Assembly: GCF_026672545.1 (NCBI RefSeq)
Contig: NZ_JAPPRJ010000001.1
Span: forward strand, 1,978,501-2,042,500
Length of the DNA: 64,000 nucleotides
Direction of reading: 5' to 3'
Origin: Rhizobium sp. SL86
GTDB taxonomy: Bacteria > Pseudomonadota > Alphaproteobacteria > Rhizobiales > Rhizobiaceae
Positions 28,003 to 36,737 of the stretch are shown piece after piece; position 1 is the first letter of the stretch, and every line of letters starts with the position of its first letter. Made by a program: the position numbers and the translations under genes. A model generated the notes under the pieces. It had not been told where the DNA came from. It ran no database searches and saw only the letters and a list, made by a program, of their open reading frames with translations.

Positions 28003-28932
28003 TCAGAGCGCCTTTTCAAGTTCCGGGATGATCTGGAACAGATCGCCGACGAGGCCGTAATCCGCGACCTGGAAGATCGGGGCTTCTTCGTCCTTGTTGA
28101 TGGCGACGATCACCTTGGAATCCTTCATGCCGGCGAGGTGCTGGATGGCACCGGAAATGCCGCAGGCGATGTAGAGATCCGGAGCAACCACCTTGCCGGT
28201 CTGGCCGACCTGCCAGTCGTTCGGTGCATAACCCGCATCGACGGCAGCGCGCGAGGCACCGACGGCGGCACCCAGCTTGTCGGCGAGCGGCAGGATGACC
28301 TCCTGGAACTTTTCCGACGAACCGAGCGCACGACCACCCGAAACGATGATCTTCGCGGAGGTGAGTTCCGGCCGGTCGGAGGAGGACAGCGCGTCTTCGA
28401 CAAAGGTGGACAGGCCGGGATTTGCGGCGGCCGAGATCGTCTCGACGGCGGCCGAACCGCCTTCGCCAGCGGCAGAGAAGGCGGCCGAACGAACGGTGAT
28501 GACCTTCTTGGCATCGGTCGACTGCACCGTCTGGATGGCGTTGCCGGCATAGATCGGGCGCTTGAAAGTGTCTGCGGAGATCACGTCGATGATTTCCGAA
28601 ACCTGCATCACGTCGAGCAGGGCTGCCACGCGCGGCATGACATTCTTGGCCGAGGCGGTGGCGGCGGCGATGATGACGTCATAGGCACCGGACAGCGACA
28701 CGATGAGATCGGCGAGCGGCTCGGCAAGATTGTTGGCGAGGCCCGCATCATCGGCGAGCAGCACCTTCGACACACCAGAGAGCTTTGCCGCGGCGTCGGC
28801 TGCGGCCTGTGCGCCGGCGCCAGCCACCAGCACATGCACGTCGCCGCCGATCTTGGCAGCGGCCGTCAGCGCCTTGGCGGTCTGATCGGAAAGGCTTGCG
28901 CCGTCATGTTCTGCGAGAAGAAGAATAGCCAT
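28003..28932 (-). CDS. etfA: Electron transfer flavoprotein alpha subunit
   Basis: 309 residues, standard EtfA size. The FAD-binding C-terminal domain shows [36 protein letters not shown] sequence, [14 protein letters not shown] and [20 protein letters not shown]. With EtfB it accepts electrons from acyl-CoA dehydrogenases and passes them to ETF-quinone oxidoreductase. It is 23 bp downstream of etfB on the same strand. These are the housekeeping type rather than FixAB, judged by length and lack of nitrogen-fixation context. Confidence 0.96.
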   Translation of the reverse strand: MAILLLAEHDGASLSDQTAKALTAAAKIGGDVHVLVAGAGAQAAADAAAKLSGVSKVLLADDAGLANNLAEPLADLIVSLSGAYDVIIAAATASAKNVMPRVAALLDVMQVSEIIDVISADTFKRPIYAGNAIQTVQSTDAKKVITVRSAAFSAAGEGGSAAVETISAAANPGLSTFVEDALSSSDRPELTSAKIIVSGGRALGSSEKFQEVILPLADKLGAAVGASRAAVDAGYAPNDWQVGQTGKVVAPDLYIACGISGAIQHLAGMKDSKVIVAINKDEEAPIFQVADYGLVGDLFQIIPELEKAL

Positions 28933-28955
28933 GTTCGTATCTCCTTATCCGTTCC

Positions 28956-29705
28956 TTAGAGGACGCCTGCTTCGACCTTGAGCTTTTCGACCAGCTCGGC
29001 GACGCTCTTGACCTTGATGCCGGCCTTGCGGCCGCCGGGCTCTTCCGTCTTCAGGACCTTCAGGCGCGGTGCGAGATCGACGCCGAAATCGGCAGGCGCC
29101 TTTTTGTCGAGCGGCTTCTTCTTGGCCTTCATGATGTTCGGCAGCGAAGCGTAACGCGGCTCGTTCAAGCGCAGGTCGGTCGTGACGATCGCCGGAAGCT
29201 TGACCTCGATCGTCTGCAGGCCGCCATCGACTTCGCGGGTGACCTTGGCGCTGTCGGCAGAAAGCTCGACCTTCGAGGCAAACGTTGCCTGGCCCCATTT
29301 CAGGAGCGCTGCCAGCATCTGGCCGGTCTGGTTCGAATCATCGTCGATCGCCTGCTTGCCGAGAATGACGAGACCGGGATTTTCCGCCTCGACCACACCC
29401 TTCAACAGCTTGGCGACAGCCAGCGGCTCGACCGTTTCGTCCGTCTCGATCAGAATGCCGCGGTCTGCACCCATGGCGAGCGCCGTGCGGATCGTTTCTT
29501 CCGCCTTGGCCGGGCCGATCGAGACCACGACGATTTCTTCCGCCTTGCCAGCTTCCTTCAGCCGCAGGGCCTCCTCCACGGAGATCTCGTCGAACGGGTT
29601 CATCGACATCTTCACGTTGGCCAGCTCGACGCCGGTTCCGTCCGCCTTCACGCGGATCTTCACGTTGTAGTCGACAACCCGCTTCACAGGCACCAGGATC
29701 TTCAT
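28956..29705 (-). CDS. etfB: Electron transfer flavoprotein beta subunit
   Basis: 249 residues. It starts [20 protein letters not shown], with [16 protein letters not shown] and [16 protein letters not shown] (AMP-binding region), then the C-terminal [14 protein letters not shown] recognition loop that docks onto acyl-CoA dehydrogenases. It forms the heterodimer with EtfA. A strong GAGGAAGGAAG precedes the ATG. It leads the etfBA operon; the 167-bp gap before the rhomboid gene, which is read on the same strand, holds the leader. A TTGACA is visible there but without a matching -10 box. Confidence 0.96.
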   Translation of the reverse strand: MKILVPVKRVVDYNVKIRVKADGTGVELANVKMSMNPFDEISVEEALRLKEAGKAEEIVVVSIGPAKAEETIRTALAMGADRGILIETDETVEPLAVAKLLKGVVEAENPGLVILGKQAIDDDSNQTGQMLAALLKWGQATFASKVELSADSAKVTREVDGGLQTIEVKLPAIVTTDLRLNEPRYASLPNIMKAKKKPLDKKAPADFGVDLAPRLKVLKTEEPGGRKAGIKVKSVAELVEKLKVEAGVL

Positions 29706-29872
29706 GACTTCCTTCCTCAGATAAAACCAGTGGGGAAAATGCGGCCTCTCCCAAGCGGCCGATTGTCAATGGGCGACATGGATACGCATTTTTGCACCGA
29801 ACACAAAGGCTTTTCAGCTTTTTCAGGGGTGCAATTTGGTCATCCCCCCATTCCCGCGTGGGGTGATCGAGA

Positions 29873-30589
29873 CTAATCCTCGAGTTCGACTGCGCGTGGC
29901 GCAACGATCCGGCGGTCGAACAGCGGCACGCCCGGTCGGCGCAGCACGACCACGAGAATCGACCCCGCCAGGATGCCGCCGACATGGGCGCCCCAGGACA
30001 CCCTGCCTTCCAGATCCAGCACCAGCATGACGAATTGCTGGGCGACCCAGAGGATGAGTGGAATGAAGGCCGGCAGCGGCAGCGGAATGCGGAAGAACAC
30101 CAGGGTCCAGAGACGGACGCGCGGGTGGAGGATGAGATAGGCGACAACGATGCCGGACACCGCCCCGGAGGCGCCGACCAGCGGGGCCTCCGAGAGCGGG
30201 TTGATGAGGCCGTGGAAGAGGGCGCCGGCCGCGGCGCACAGGAGGTAAAAGAGCAGGAACCGAATGTGCCCCAGCGCATCCTCGACATTGTCGCCGAAGA
30301 CCCAGAGGAAGACCATGTTCGGGGCGAGATGCCAAAAATCGAAATGCACGAAGGCATAGGTGAGGAAGGTCGCTTCGCCGGGCAGGATATCGAGGCTTGG
30401 CGGCAGAATGGCGTGATCGAAAGCGACAGCGGGGATGAAGCCGAGGGTGAGCGCCGCAAGATCGGCCGCGCCGTCCGGCACGACGCTGCCGAAGGCCCAG
30501 ACGAGGACATTCGTGACGATCAGGCCGATCGTCACGTATTGGACGCGGATGTGCTTCAGGTGATTGACGTCGTAGAGCGGAATAAACAT
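29873..30589 (-). CDS. Rhomboid family intramembrane serine protease
   Basis: 238 residues with six or seven predicted membrane helices. The catalytic serine sits in GASGAVSGIV and the histidine in SWGAHVGGILAG, the Ser-His dyad of active rhomboids; the WR-type L1 loop motif is represented by HFDFWHLAPNMVFLWVFG. It cleaves single-pass membrane proteins within the membrane, but substrates cannot be inferred. It lies between the cobalamin adenosyltransferase gene and etfB on the same strand (41 bp after the former). Confidence 0.9.
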   Translation of the reverse strand: MFIPLYDVNHLKHIRVQYVTIGLIVTNVLVWAFGSVVPDGAADLAALTLGFIPAVAFDHAILPPSLDILPGEATFLTYAFVHFDFWHLAPNMVFLWVFGDNVEDALGHIRFLLFYLLCAAAGALFHGLINPLSEAPLVGASGAVSGIVVAYLILHPRVRLWTLVFFRIPLPLPAFIPLILWVAQQFVMLVLDLEGRVSWGAHVGGILAGSILVVVLRRPGVPLFDRRIVAPRAVELED

Positions 30590-30630
30590 CGGTGACCTTT
30601 TACTCCGCTCCCGGCGCCATGATTGCTCAG

Positions 30631-31209
30631 TTACCTATTCTTGCCCGGAACCCAGAGGATGTCAGCCTTGCCGCCGCCATTCGCATACCGGGCTGCGACA
30701 AACAGGAAGTCGGACAGGCGGTTGATGTATTTGAGGGCAGGCGCCCCAACGATTTCGCCCTCCTGCTTGGAGAGCTCGACCATCAACCGTTCCGCCCGTC
30801 GCGAGATGGTGCGCGCCACATGCAGCTGTGCGGCCGCCGGTGAACCGCCCGGCAGGACGAAGGAGGTGAGGGGGTCGAGATTGGCATTCAGCGTGTCGAT
30901 TTCGCCTTCCAGCCGGTCCACCTGCGACTGGACGATGCGCAGCGGTTCCCATTCCACCTTCTGGCCCGTATCGGGTGTCGCCAGGTCAGCGCCGAGATCG
31001 AAAAGATCGTTCTGGATGCGAAACAGCATGCCGTCGAGTTCCGCCATCGCACCGGTGTGCAGGCGGGCGACGCCGATCACCGAATTGGTTTCATCCACCG
31101 TGCCATAGGCATCCACCCGCAGGTCGTGTTTCAGTCGGCGTGGGCCAGTGACCAAGCCCGTGGTTCCGTCATCGCCGGTGCGGGTGTAGATCTTGTTGAG
31201 CTTCACCAC
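30631..31209 (-). CDS. Cob(I)alamin adenosyltransferase, PduO type
   Basis: 192 residues. It begins MVKLNKIYTRTGDDGTTGLV, the ATP-binding N-terminus of PduO-type ATP:cob(I)alamin adenosyltransferases; RVDAYGTVDETNSVIG, FVLPGGS and ARTISRRAERL also match. It makes adenosylcobalamin. Tandem GTG codons occur at 31209 and 31206; 31209 is taken because GGAGG lies nine bases upstream and it gives the family start MVKLN. The gene follows the twin-TM gene by 2 bp. Together with cobS/cobT, this shows cobalamin genes spread through the region. Confidence 0.92.
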   Translation of the reverse strand: MVKLNKIYTRTGDDGTTGLVTGPRRLKHDLRVDAYGTVDETNSVIGVARLHTGAMAELDGMLFRIQNDLFDLGADLATPDTGQKVEWEPLRIVQSQVDRLEGEIDTLNANLDPLTSFVLPGGSPAAAQLHVARTISRRAERLMVELSKQEGEIVGAPALKYINRLSDFLFVAARYANGGGKADILWVPGKNR

Positions 31210-31211
31210 GA

Positions 31212-31409
31212 TCAGCGACCTCCGCCGGTCAGCCACAGCGTCAGCATGATCAGAACGATCGCGATCGCCTGCAGCATGACACGCAGCTGCATGAGCTTGT
31301 TGGACTTGTTGACATCCTTGCCCTGCAGCATGTTGAACAGGCCGCGGATCAGGACGAGAACCACGAGACCCATCACGATGAGGGCCAGAATGGTGGTAAA
31401 GCTGGACAT
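31212..31409 (-). CDS. Twin transmembrane helix small protein
   Basis: 65 residues: two membrane helices (ILALIVMGLVVLVLIRGLFN and LQAIAIVLIMLTLWL) joined by a basic loop with QGKDVNKSNKLM. This is the conserved small alphaproteobacterial protein related to HIG1 domains, whose eukaryotic relatives associate with respiratory supercomplexes; the bacterial role is unproven. It is adjacent to the adenosyltransferase (2 bp gap), so the pair is probably cotranscribed and translationally linked. Confidence 0.88.
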   Translation of the reverse strand: MSSFTTILALIVMGLVVLVLIRGLFNMLQGKDVNKSNKLMQLRVMLQAIAIVLIMLTLWLTGGGR

Positions 31410-31430
31410 GGAGATGCCTTTTCTGAGGTT

Positions 31431-32264
31431 TCAGTCCGTCTTACGCAACAGCCTGTAGAACAGATCTGCCGGCAGCAGCCGCTTCAGCAACACACCCTGC
31501 TTGGCGGGTTTGGTCACCAGGTAATGTGGCCGGGGGCGCGGTGCATTCAAGGCGTGCACAAGAACCTCGTGCACGGCTTCCGGCCCGAGTTTGTGCTTGT
31601 TGATCGGGCCGGACCCATCCAGCCGGGCAAGCTGCCGCTTATATTCGCGCGCATGGGCGGAGTTCTCGACATCGATATGGGCTTCGATCGCCGCCAGCGC
31701 ATTGGCGGTAAAACGGGTCGCGATCGGACCGGGCTCGATCAGGCTGACGAAGATGCCGCTGCCGTCGAGTTCCATCCGGAGAGTTACGCCCAGCCCCTCG
31801 ATCGCATGTTTGGAGGCATTGTAGGCGCCGCGATAACGATAGGGAACCAGGCCGAGAATGGACGAGCACTGGACGATGCGGCCTGTCCCACGCGCGCGCA
31901 TGAATGGAATGACCTGCCGCGTCAGTTCGTGCCAGCCGAAGACATTGGTCTCGAACTGCAGGCGCAACACGTCCGTCGGCAGGTCCTCGACGGCGCCCGG
32001 CTGGCCATAGGCGCCGTTGTTGAACAGAGCGTCGATCCGCCCGCCGGTGCGCTGGCTGACCTCCTTCACCAATGCGTCGATCGTCTCCTGCTTCGTGTAG
32101 TCCATGAGCAGGGTCTCGATGCCGTCCGCTTCAAGGGATGCGACATCCTCCGGCTTGCGCACGGTCGCAAAGACGCGCCAACCGTCCTTCTGCAGGGCGC
32201 GGGCGCAATAGGCGCCAATCCCGGATGAACAGCCGGTAATGATGATCGTGCGCTGATCGGACAT
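31431..32264 (-). CDS. Short-chain dehydrogenase/reductase
   Basis: 277 residues, classical SDR. The cofactor motif TGCSSGIG is at about residues 10-17, NNGAYGQPG replaces the NNAG motif, the catalytic Ser is in VQCSSILGLVPY and YRGAYNASKHAIEG holds Tyr-x-x-x-Lys. Substrate unknown. ATG 32264 follows AGGAGGGG, which rules out the open frame to 32375. The divergent YihY gene begins about 65 bp away. The C-terminal tail (about residues 240-277) is basic and hydrophobic, as in SDRs of the SDR-family oxidoreductase group used on lipids or quinones. Confidence 0.88.
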   Translation of the reverse strand: MSDQRTIIITGCSSGIGAYCARALQKDGWRVFATVRKPEDVASLEADGIETLLMDYTKQETIDALVKEVSQRTGGRIDALFNNGAYGQPGAVEDLPTDVLRLQFETNVFGWHELTRQVIPFMRARGTGRIVQCSSILGLVPYRYRGAYNASKHAIEGLGVTLRMELDGSGIFVSLIEPGPIATRFTANALAAIEAHIDVENSAHAREYKRQLARLDGSGPINKHKLGPEAVHEVLVHALNAPRPRPHYLVTKPAKQGVLLKRLLPADLFYRLLRKTD

Positions 32265-32328
32265 GGCCCCTCCTGTACATTGCCTCTGCATTTCCCATAT
32301 TTGGGCTTCAGTGACAACGGAGTTCCCC

Positions 32329-33279
32329 TTGAGCGAGCAAGGACAGACGATCCGGCCTTTCCGGCTTTGCTTCAAAGTCTTCTATGACGCCTATTGTCAT
32401 TTCAACGATGATGATGGCTGGGCGCTGGCAAGCCATGTGGCGCTCTCCGGCCTGCTGGCCCTGTTTCCGTTCCTGATCTTCGGCACGGCGCTTGCCGGTT
32501 TCCTGGGCGCCAACAGCTTTTCCGACACGGCGGTGCATCTTCTGTTCGACACCTGGCCGGCGGATATTGCCGAGCCGCTCGCCGCGGAAATTCGTCGGGT
32601 TCTCGACATTCCGCGCGGTGGGCTTCTGACAATCTCGGTGCTGGCCGCGGCCTATTTCGCCTCCAACGGGGTGGAGGCGCTCAGGATCTCGCTGAACCGG
32701 GCCTACCGGGTGGCGGAAAGCCGCGCCTGGTACGTGACGCGCCTCGCAAGCCTCGGTTACGTGATCGTGGCCGTGGTGATCTTCGCCGCGATCAGCATCG
32801 TGCTCGTCGCGATCCCGATCGCCATCCGGTATGCGGGCGCGCGTCTGCCCTGGCTGCAGGATGAATTGACCCACATCTCCAGCTTCGGGCTGCTCGGCAC
32901 CGCCATCGTGCTCTTCCTCGGCCTGATCGTCTGCCACAAATGGCTGCCGGCCGGAAACCGCAGGCTGATCGACATCCTGCCGGGGATCGTTCTGACGCTG
33001 ATCTGCTGGAGCGCCTTCGGGTTTGCCTTCGCTTCCTATCTGTCTACCTTCGCCAATTACGCCGCCACCTATGCCGGCCTTGCCTCGGTGATGATCGTGC
33101 TGGTCTTCCTCTACATGGTCGGCGTGATCTTCATATTGGGGGCGGAGGTGAATGCAGCGCTGATGAAATACCGCGTCTATTCGACCCTCAAACACGCAAG
33201 GCGGGCCTCTGGCGATAAAGCGGCCGTTCCCGACGATGTGCCGTCAAAGACCAAGCAGGTCGCGAATATCAGCCGGTGA
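32329..33279 (+). CDS. YihY/virulence factor BrkB family membrane protein
   Basis: About 316 residues with six predicted membrane segments; LASHVALSGLLALFPFLIF, VEALRISLNRAYRV and SVMIVLVFLYMVGVIFILGA are YihY/BrkB hallmarks. The old RNase BN label for the family is incorrect; its role is unknown. The start is unclear: TTG 32329 with CGGAG six bases upstream is preferred, GTG 32311 and ATG 32263 being alternatives. Its 3' end overlaps the convergent gluQ gene by 36 bp. Confidence 0.85.
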   Translation: MSEQGQTIRPFRLCFKVFYDAYCHFNDDDGWALASHVALSGLLALFPFLIFGTALAGFLGANSFSDTAVHLLFDTWPADIAEPLAAEIRRVLDIPRGGLLTISVLAAAYFASNGVEALRISLNRAYRVAESRAWYVTRLASLGYVIVAVVIFAAISIVLVAIPIAIRYAGARLPWLQDELTHISSFGLLGTAIVLFLGLIVCHKWLPAGNRRLIDILPGIVLTLICWSAFGFAFASYLSTFANYAATYAGLASVMIVLVFLYMVGVIFILGAEVNAALMKYRVYSTLKHARRASGDKAAVPDDVPSKTKQVANISR

Positions 33280-34125
33280 ATGGCCGGAGGCGCGCAGCGC
33301 CGCAATGCCCGTCGATCCCTGGCTCTTCGACAGTTTTCGCCCATCCGGACCAAGGATCAGCCGGTGATGGTGGTACAGCGGCTGCGGCAGGTCCAGCAGG
33401 TGCTGCAGCAGGCGGTGCACGGAGGTGGCGTGGAAGAGGTCGAGCCCGCGCACCACATGGGTGACGCCCTGGGCCGCATCATCCACCACCACCGACAAAT
33501 GATAGCTGGAGGGCGCATCCGAGCGGGACAGGATGACATCGCCCCAGGCGGCCGCGTTGACCTGGATCTCGCCTTTTTCGCCATCGCCGGTTTCGGTCCA
33601 GGCAAGCGGCGTGCCGATGAGAGCCAGCGCCTTCTGCATGTCGAGCCTCAGCGCATGGCGAAGCCCGCTTTGCAGCAGTCTCTGGCGTTCCGCCGGGCTT
33701 CGGTCCCGGTCGTCCGGGGGGTAGAGCGGCGCGCCATCCGGATCGCGCGGCCAGGGTTTGCCGGCCGCCTCCGCCGCATGCACACGCGCCTTCACCTCGC
33801 CGCGGGTCAGGAAGGCGGGATAGATCAGCCCCTGGTCTTCCAGCCGGCGCAGCGCCGCATGGTAGTCGTCAAAATGTTCGGACTGGCGGCGCACCGGCTC
33901 TTCCCAGGCAAAACCGATCCAAGCGAGATCGGAAAAGATCTCGTGCTCGAATTCCGGACGGCAGCGCGTCTGGTCGATGTCCTCGATCCGCAGGAGAAGG
34001 CGCCCCTGTGCGTCCAGCGCCATCTGTTGATTGATGAGCGCGGACAGCGCATGCCCGAGATGCAGGAAGCCGTTGGGGCTTGGGGCAAAGCGGAAGACGG
34101 GCTTTTGACGTTCGATGTGGACCAT
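33244..34125 (-). CDS. gluQ: Glutamyl-Q tRNA(Asp) synthetase (GluQ-RS)
   Basis: 293 residues, a truncated glutamyl-tRNA synthetase without an anticodon-binding domain. HIGH-type motif HLGHA and KMSKS-type motif KLSKS are present; FAPSPNGFLHLGH is the family start. GluQ-RS glutamylates the queuosine base at position 34 of tRNA-Asp. The zinc-binding cysteines of the E. coli enzyme are missing: the region after YPAFLTRGEV has none, and the only cysteine visible is in QTRCRP. ATG 34125; the frame to 34656 is a shadow. A queuosine-precursor transporter lies 29 kb away. Confidence 0.9.
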   Translation of the reverse strand: MVHIERQKPVFRFAPSPNGFLHLGHALSALINQQMALDAQGRLLLRIEDIDQTRCRPEFEHEIFSDLAWIGFAWEEPVRRQSEHFDDYHAALRRLEDQGLIYPAFLTRGEVKARVHAAEAAGKPWPRDPDGAPLYPPDDRDRSPAERQRLLQSGLRHALRLDMQKALALIGTPLAWTETGDGEKGEIQVNAAAWGDVILSRSDAPSSYHLSVVVDDAAQGVTHVVRGLDLFHATSVHRLLQHLLDLPQPLYHHHRLILGPDGRKLSKSQGSTGIAALRASGHSPADIRDLLGL

Positions 34126-34158
34126 GGTTTCTTCTGCCACGAATCGGGAGGCAATTCG

Positions 34159-34800
34159 ATGGCCGTGATACGGGATGAGCGCGATATTGCGGAAGGGCTT
34201 GCCGCGCTCATGGATCTGGATCCGGCCTTGCGGCCGGTGATCGAAGCGGCCGGTCCGGTGCCGCTGCGCCTCTCCGAACCCGGTTTTGCCGGGCTCGCGC
34301 ATATCATCGTCTCGCAGATGGTCTCGAAGGCCAGCGCGAATGCCATCTGGTCGCGAATGGTGGCGCAGGGTCCCGTGACGCCGGAGAGTTTCCTTGCCCA
34401 TGCACCGGATGTCGTTGCCGGTTTCGGCCTGTCGCGGGCGAAGACGCTGACGATCTCCGGCGTGGCACGGGCGATCGTCGATGGTGAGCTCGATCTTGCC
34501 CGGCTTGGCGACATGCCGGTCGAAGAGGCGATGGCTCGGCTCATGGCGCTGAAGGGGATCGGTCCCTGGACAGCGGAGGTCTATCTGATGTTCTGCCTCG
34601 GCGCGCCGGACATTTTTCCGGTGGGCGACGTGGCGTTGAGGGCAGCGCTTGGCCACGCCTTCGGCATGAACGAACGTCCGTCGCTTACGCTTGCGGCGGA
34701 ACGGGCGGCATTGTGGCGCCCGTGGCGGTCTGTCGCCGCACGCCTCTTCTGGGCCTATTATGCCCGCGAAATGCGGCGTGACGCGCTCCCGGTGACGTGA
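34159..34800 (+). CDS. DNA-3-methyladenine glycosylase, AlkA-like
   Basis: 213 residues, HhH-GPD superfamily. The helix-hairpin-helix is LKGIGPWTAEVYL and the catalytic aspartate follows in FPVGDVALRAAL; the N-terminal FAGLAHIIVSQMVSKASANA helix is typical. It removes alkylated bases as a monofunctional glycosylase. It lacks the N-terminal beta-domain of E. coli AlkA, as short alphaproteobacterial forms do. ATG 34159 follows GGGAGG, 33 bp from the divergent gluQ start; the longer open frame from 33280 is rejected. Confidence 0.9.
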   Translation: MAVIRDERDIAEGLAALMDLDPALRPVIEAAGPVPLRLSEPGFAGLAHIIVSQMVSKASANAIWSRMVAQGPVTPESFLAHAPDVVAGFGLSRAKTLTISGVARAIVDGELDLARLGDMPVEEAMARLMALKGIGPWTAEVYLMFCLGAPDIFPVGDVALRAALGHAFGMNERPSLTLAAERAALWRPWRSVAARLFWAYYAREMRRDALPVT

Positions 34801-34833
34801 TCGCCTGTGACAGGGACTGCGTCATAAATTCGG

Positions 34834-34863
34834 CTTCACATTCCTGTAACAACGGACCTAATA
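34834..34863 (+). promoter_or_regulatory. Possible promoter of the HNH endonuclease gene
   Basis: CTTCAC, 18 bases, then CTAATA sits about 40 bp before the TTG start. The -35 box is a one-base variant of CTTGAC and the -10 box is AT-rich, but the spacing is one base long. Confidence 0.4.
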
Positions 34864-34900
34864 TAGAAAGGACATAAGCCGAATCGGTGAGGAGCGTCCG

Positions 34901-35458
34901 TTGACGATTGCAGTCTCCCCGCAGGCCCTGCCGGCGCTCGTCTTGAACGCTGACTACCGGCCGCTGAGTTATTACCCCTTGTCGCTGTGGTCCTGGCAGG
35001 ACGCGATCAAGGCAGTCTTTCTTGACCGTGTGAATATCATCGCAGAGTATGAACACTCGGTTTCCTCTCCCACCTTCTCGATGCGATTACCGAGTGTCGT
35101 CAGTCTCAAGACCTACGTTCAGCCCACTCGAAACCCCGCCTTCACCCGCTTCAACGTTTTCCTCCGCGACAAATTCGAGTGCCAGTATTGTGGCTCCCGC
35201 GAGGACCTGACCTTCGATCACGTGATACCCCGAGCCCATGGCGGGGAAACAACCTGGGAAAATGTGGTGGCTGCCTGCTCCCCCTGCAATCTGAAAAAAG
35301 GCAGCAAACTTCCCAAGCAGGCGGGCATGTTCCCCCACCAGGCGCCCTATCAGCCGACCGTGCAGGACCTGCACAACAATGGCCGGCTCTTCCCCCCGAA
35401 CTATCTGCACGAAAGCTGGATGGACTATCTCTACTGGGATACCGAACTGCAGCCGTAA
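34901..35458 (+). CDS. HNH endonuclease family protein
   Basis: 185 residues. The HNH core is KFECQYCGSREDLTFDHV followed by PRAHGG, WENVVAACSPCNLKKGS: two CxxC zinc pairs, the DHV catalytic His and the Asn of the HNH fold. The N-terminal ~85 residues (LVLNADYRPLSYYPLSLWSW; AVFLDRVNI) are conserved in a chromosomal HNH family common in alphaproteobacteria and cyanobacteria, not linked to phage or introns. TTG start at 34901 with GAGGAG upstream. Function unknown; no restriction or mobile context nearby. Confidence 0.9.
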   Translation: MTIAVSPQALPALVLNADYRPLSYYPLSLWSWQDAIKAVFLDRVNIIAEYEHSVSSPTFSMRLPSVVSLKTYVQPTRNPAFTRFNVFLRDKFECQYCGSREDLTFDHVIPRAHGGETTWENVVAACSPCNLKKGSKLPKQAGMFPHQAPYQPTVQDLHNNGRLFPPNYLHESWMDYLYWDTELQP

Positions 35459-35479
35459 CGCCCGGTTCTTTTGCGAGGA

Positions 35480-35995
35480 TCAGCCGCGCCGCGTGAGAGC
35501 GGAGCGGAAGGCGAATGCCGCGAGCGCCAGGCTTGCAATGACGTTCCAGCCGGCGAAGGAAAGACCCAGTACACGCAGCGCCGCTTCCGTACAGGAGGGG
35601 CCCTTGATCGTGTTGAGGTCATTCAGCAGGTTGGCGGCACTGGTCGTCATGCCGTTGGCCGTCGTGGAACAGGTGGCGGGGCCTTCCCAGAAACCCCATT
35701 CGACGCCGGAATGATAGATCCCCATGCCTGCACCGATGACCATCATGATGCCGACGACGGCGATGAGGCCGCGGGTGACGGCGGGCGGCAGGCGGAAGGC
35801 TGCGGTCGCAAGCGCGCCGAGCGCCACCGGAATGCCCCAGTAATAGGGTTCGCGCTGCAGAAGGCAGAGCGCGCACGGGATGTAGCCGCCGATATGCTGG
35901 AAACCGAGCGCCGTTCCCACGGTTGCCGCCATGCCGAGTGCAAGAATGGCGGAATGCGCCATCAGGGAGGGGCGGGTGTCGTCTGTGGCTGCCAT
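35480..35995 (-). CDS. dsbB: Disulfide bond formation protein B (DsbB family)
   Basis: 171 residues with four predicted membrane helices. The first cysteine pair is in PCALCLLQREPYYW (quinone-side CxxC), and the second pair is one Cys in GPATCSTTANG and one in GPSCTEAALR. DsbB reoxidises DsbA and passes electrons to quinone. The arginine in LLQREP needed for quinone interaction is present. It converges on the HNH gene with 21 bp between stops. No dsbA gene is seen in the window. Confidence 0.92.
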   Translation of the reverse strand: MAATDDTRPSLMAHSAILALGMAATVGTALGFQHIGGYIPCALCLLQREPYYWGIPVALGALATAAFRLPPAVTRGLIAVVGIMMVIGAGMGIYHSGVEWGFWEGPATCSTTANGMTTSAANLLNDLNTIKGPSCTEAALRVLGLSFAGWNVIASLALAAFAFRSALTRRG

Positions 35996-36140
35996 CAGGA
36001 TCTCCGGACGCTGGACTTCTTGGCTCCTGCTCTAATGATTGGTTTCAAACCTGTAAACGCCGAACCGGCCGGGCGCATCATTCTGCCACGGGCAATTCTT
36101 TGTGAGATGCAATAAGTTCGTCGGCTGGCAGGTGTGCATG

Positions 36141-36170
36141 CTTGCGCGACTAGAATTTCCTGTGCTAGAC
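36141..36170 (+). promoter_or_regulatory. Promoter of tRNA-Leu
   Basis: CTTGCG, 18 bases, CTAGAC, ending 19 bases before the first base of the mature tRNA. Spacing and position fit a housekeeping promoter for the tRNA gene. Confidence 0.5.
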
Positions 36171-36189
36171 GGCAACCACCACTTTCGAT

Positions 36190-36274
36190 GCCCCGTTGGC
36201 GGAATTGGTAGACGCGCCTGACTCAAAATCAGGTTCCGAAAGGAGTGCTGGTTCGATTCCGGCACGGGGCACCA
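36190..36274 (+). tRNA. tRNA-Leu (anticodon CAA)
   Basis: 85 nt including an encoded CCA. Acceptor stem GCCCCGT pairs with ACGGGGC; the anticodon arm is CCTGA-CTCAAAA-TCAGG, giving CAA, which reads UUG. The long variable arm (about 14 nt, TTCCGAAAGGAGT) shows a class II tRNA, and the T arm GCTGGTTCGATTCCGGC is intact. No integrase or duplicated 3' end is seen downstream, so it does not mark an island here. Confidence 0.97.
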
Positions 36275-36360
36275 TCGACTTCCCATTGCCTGACACATCT
36301 ATTCTGCAGATGTCTTCCGCCGCCATCAGGGCTGATAGCGGCGGGTGGGTATCTTTTGCC

Positions 36361-36729
36361 TTACTGGCAGTCGGAGACGACGATCTTGCAGTTCGGGCAG
36401 TCTTCGAGCGCGCCGCGTTCGGCTTCGCGCAGCGTGCGGCCCCAACCGATGCCGTATTTCACGCGGTCGCCGGCATAGGCGCCGCAGGTTTCGAACCAGA
36501 CGGCCACTTCGCAGTCGTCATTGCCGGCAGACAGGCATTCGCGCATGGCGTTGCGTTCTGCTTCCTTCCGAGTGCTGCCCCAGCCGATGCCGTAGCCCAC
36601 TTCATGCGCGGCCGTCCCCTGGGAATCGTTGACGGCAATCGCGCCGAAGGCCAGCGCGCTGCTGCAGGTTGCAAGGAGGCCGGCAACGACAAATGCGGCC
36701 TTGATGGTGTTTTTGCGCAATCCGGTCAT
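36361..36729 (-). CDS. DUF4189 domain-containing secreted protein
   Basis: 122 residues. A signal peptide (basic TGLRKNTIK, then AAFVVAGLLATCSSALA) precedes a DUF4189 domain made of two similar units, each with YGIGWG followed by AER and a Cys-rich segment (EVGYGIGWGSTRKEAERNA; VKYGIGWGRTLREAERGA). Six or so cysteines in the mature part suggest disulfides, and therefore periplasmic or extracellular location. Function unknown. ATG 36729 with GAGG upstream. It lies 8 bp after a second small secreted protein gene. Confidence 0.85.
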   Translation of the reverse strand: MTGLRKNTIKAAFVVAGLLATCSSALAFGAIAVNDSQGTAAHEVGYGIGWGSTRKEAERNAMRECLSAGNDDCEVAVWFETCGAYAGDRVKYGIGWGRTLREAERGALEDCPNCKIVVSDCQ

Positions 36730-36737
36730 GGCGTGCC

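Noticed and set aside
34901..35458. HNH gene as part of a restriction or anti-phage system
   Set aside because: It belongs to a widespread chromosomal HNH family and no methylase, helicase or other defence gene is adjacent.
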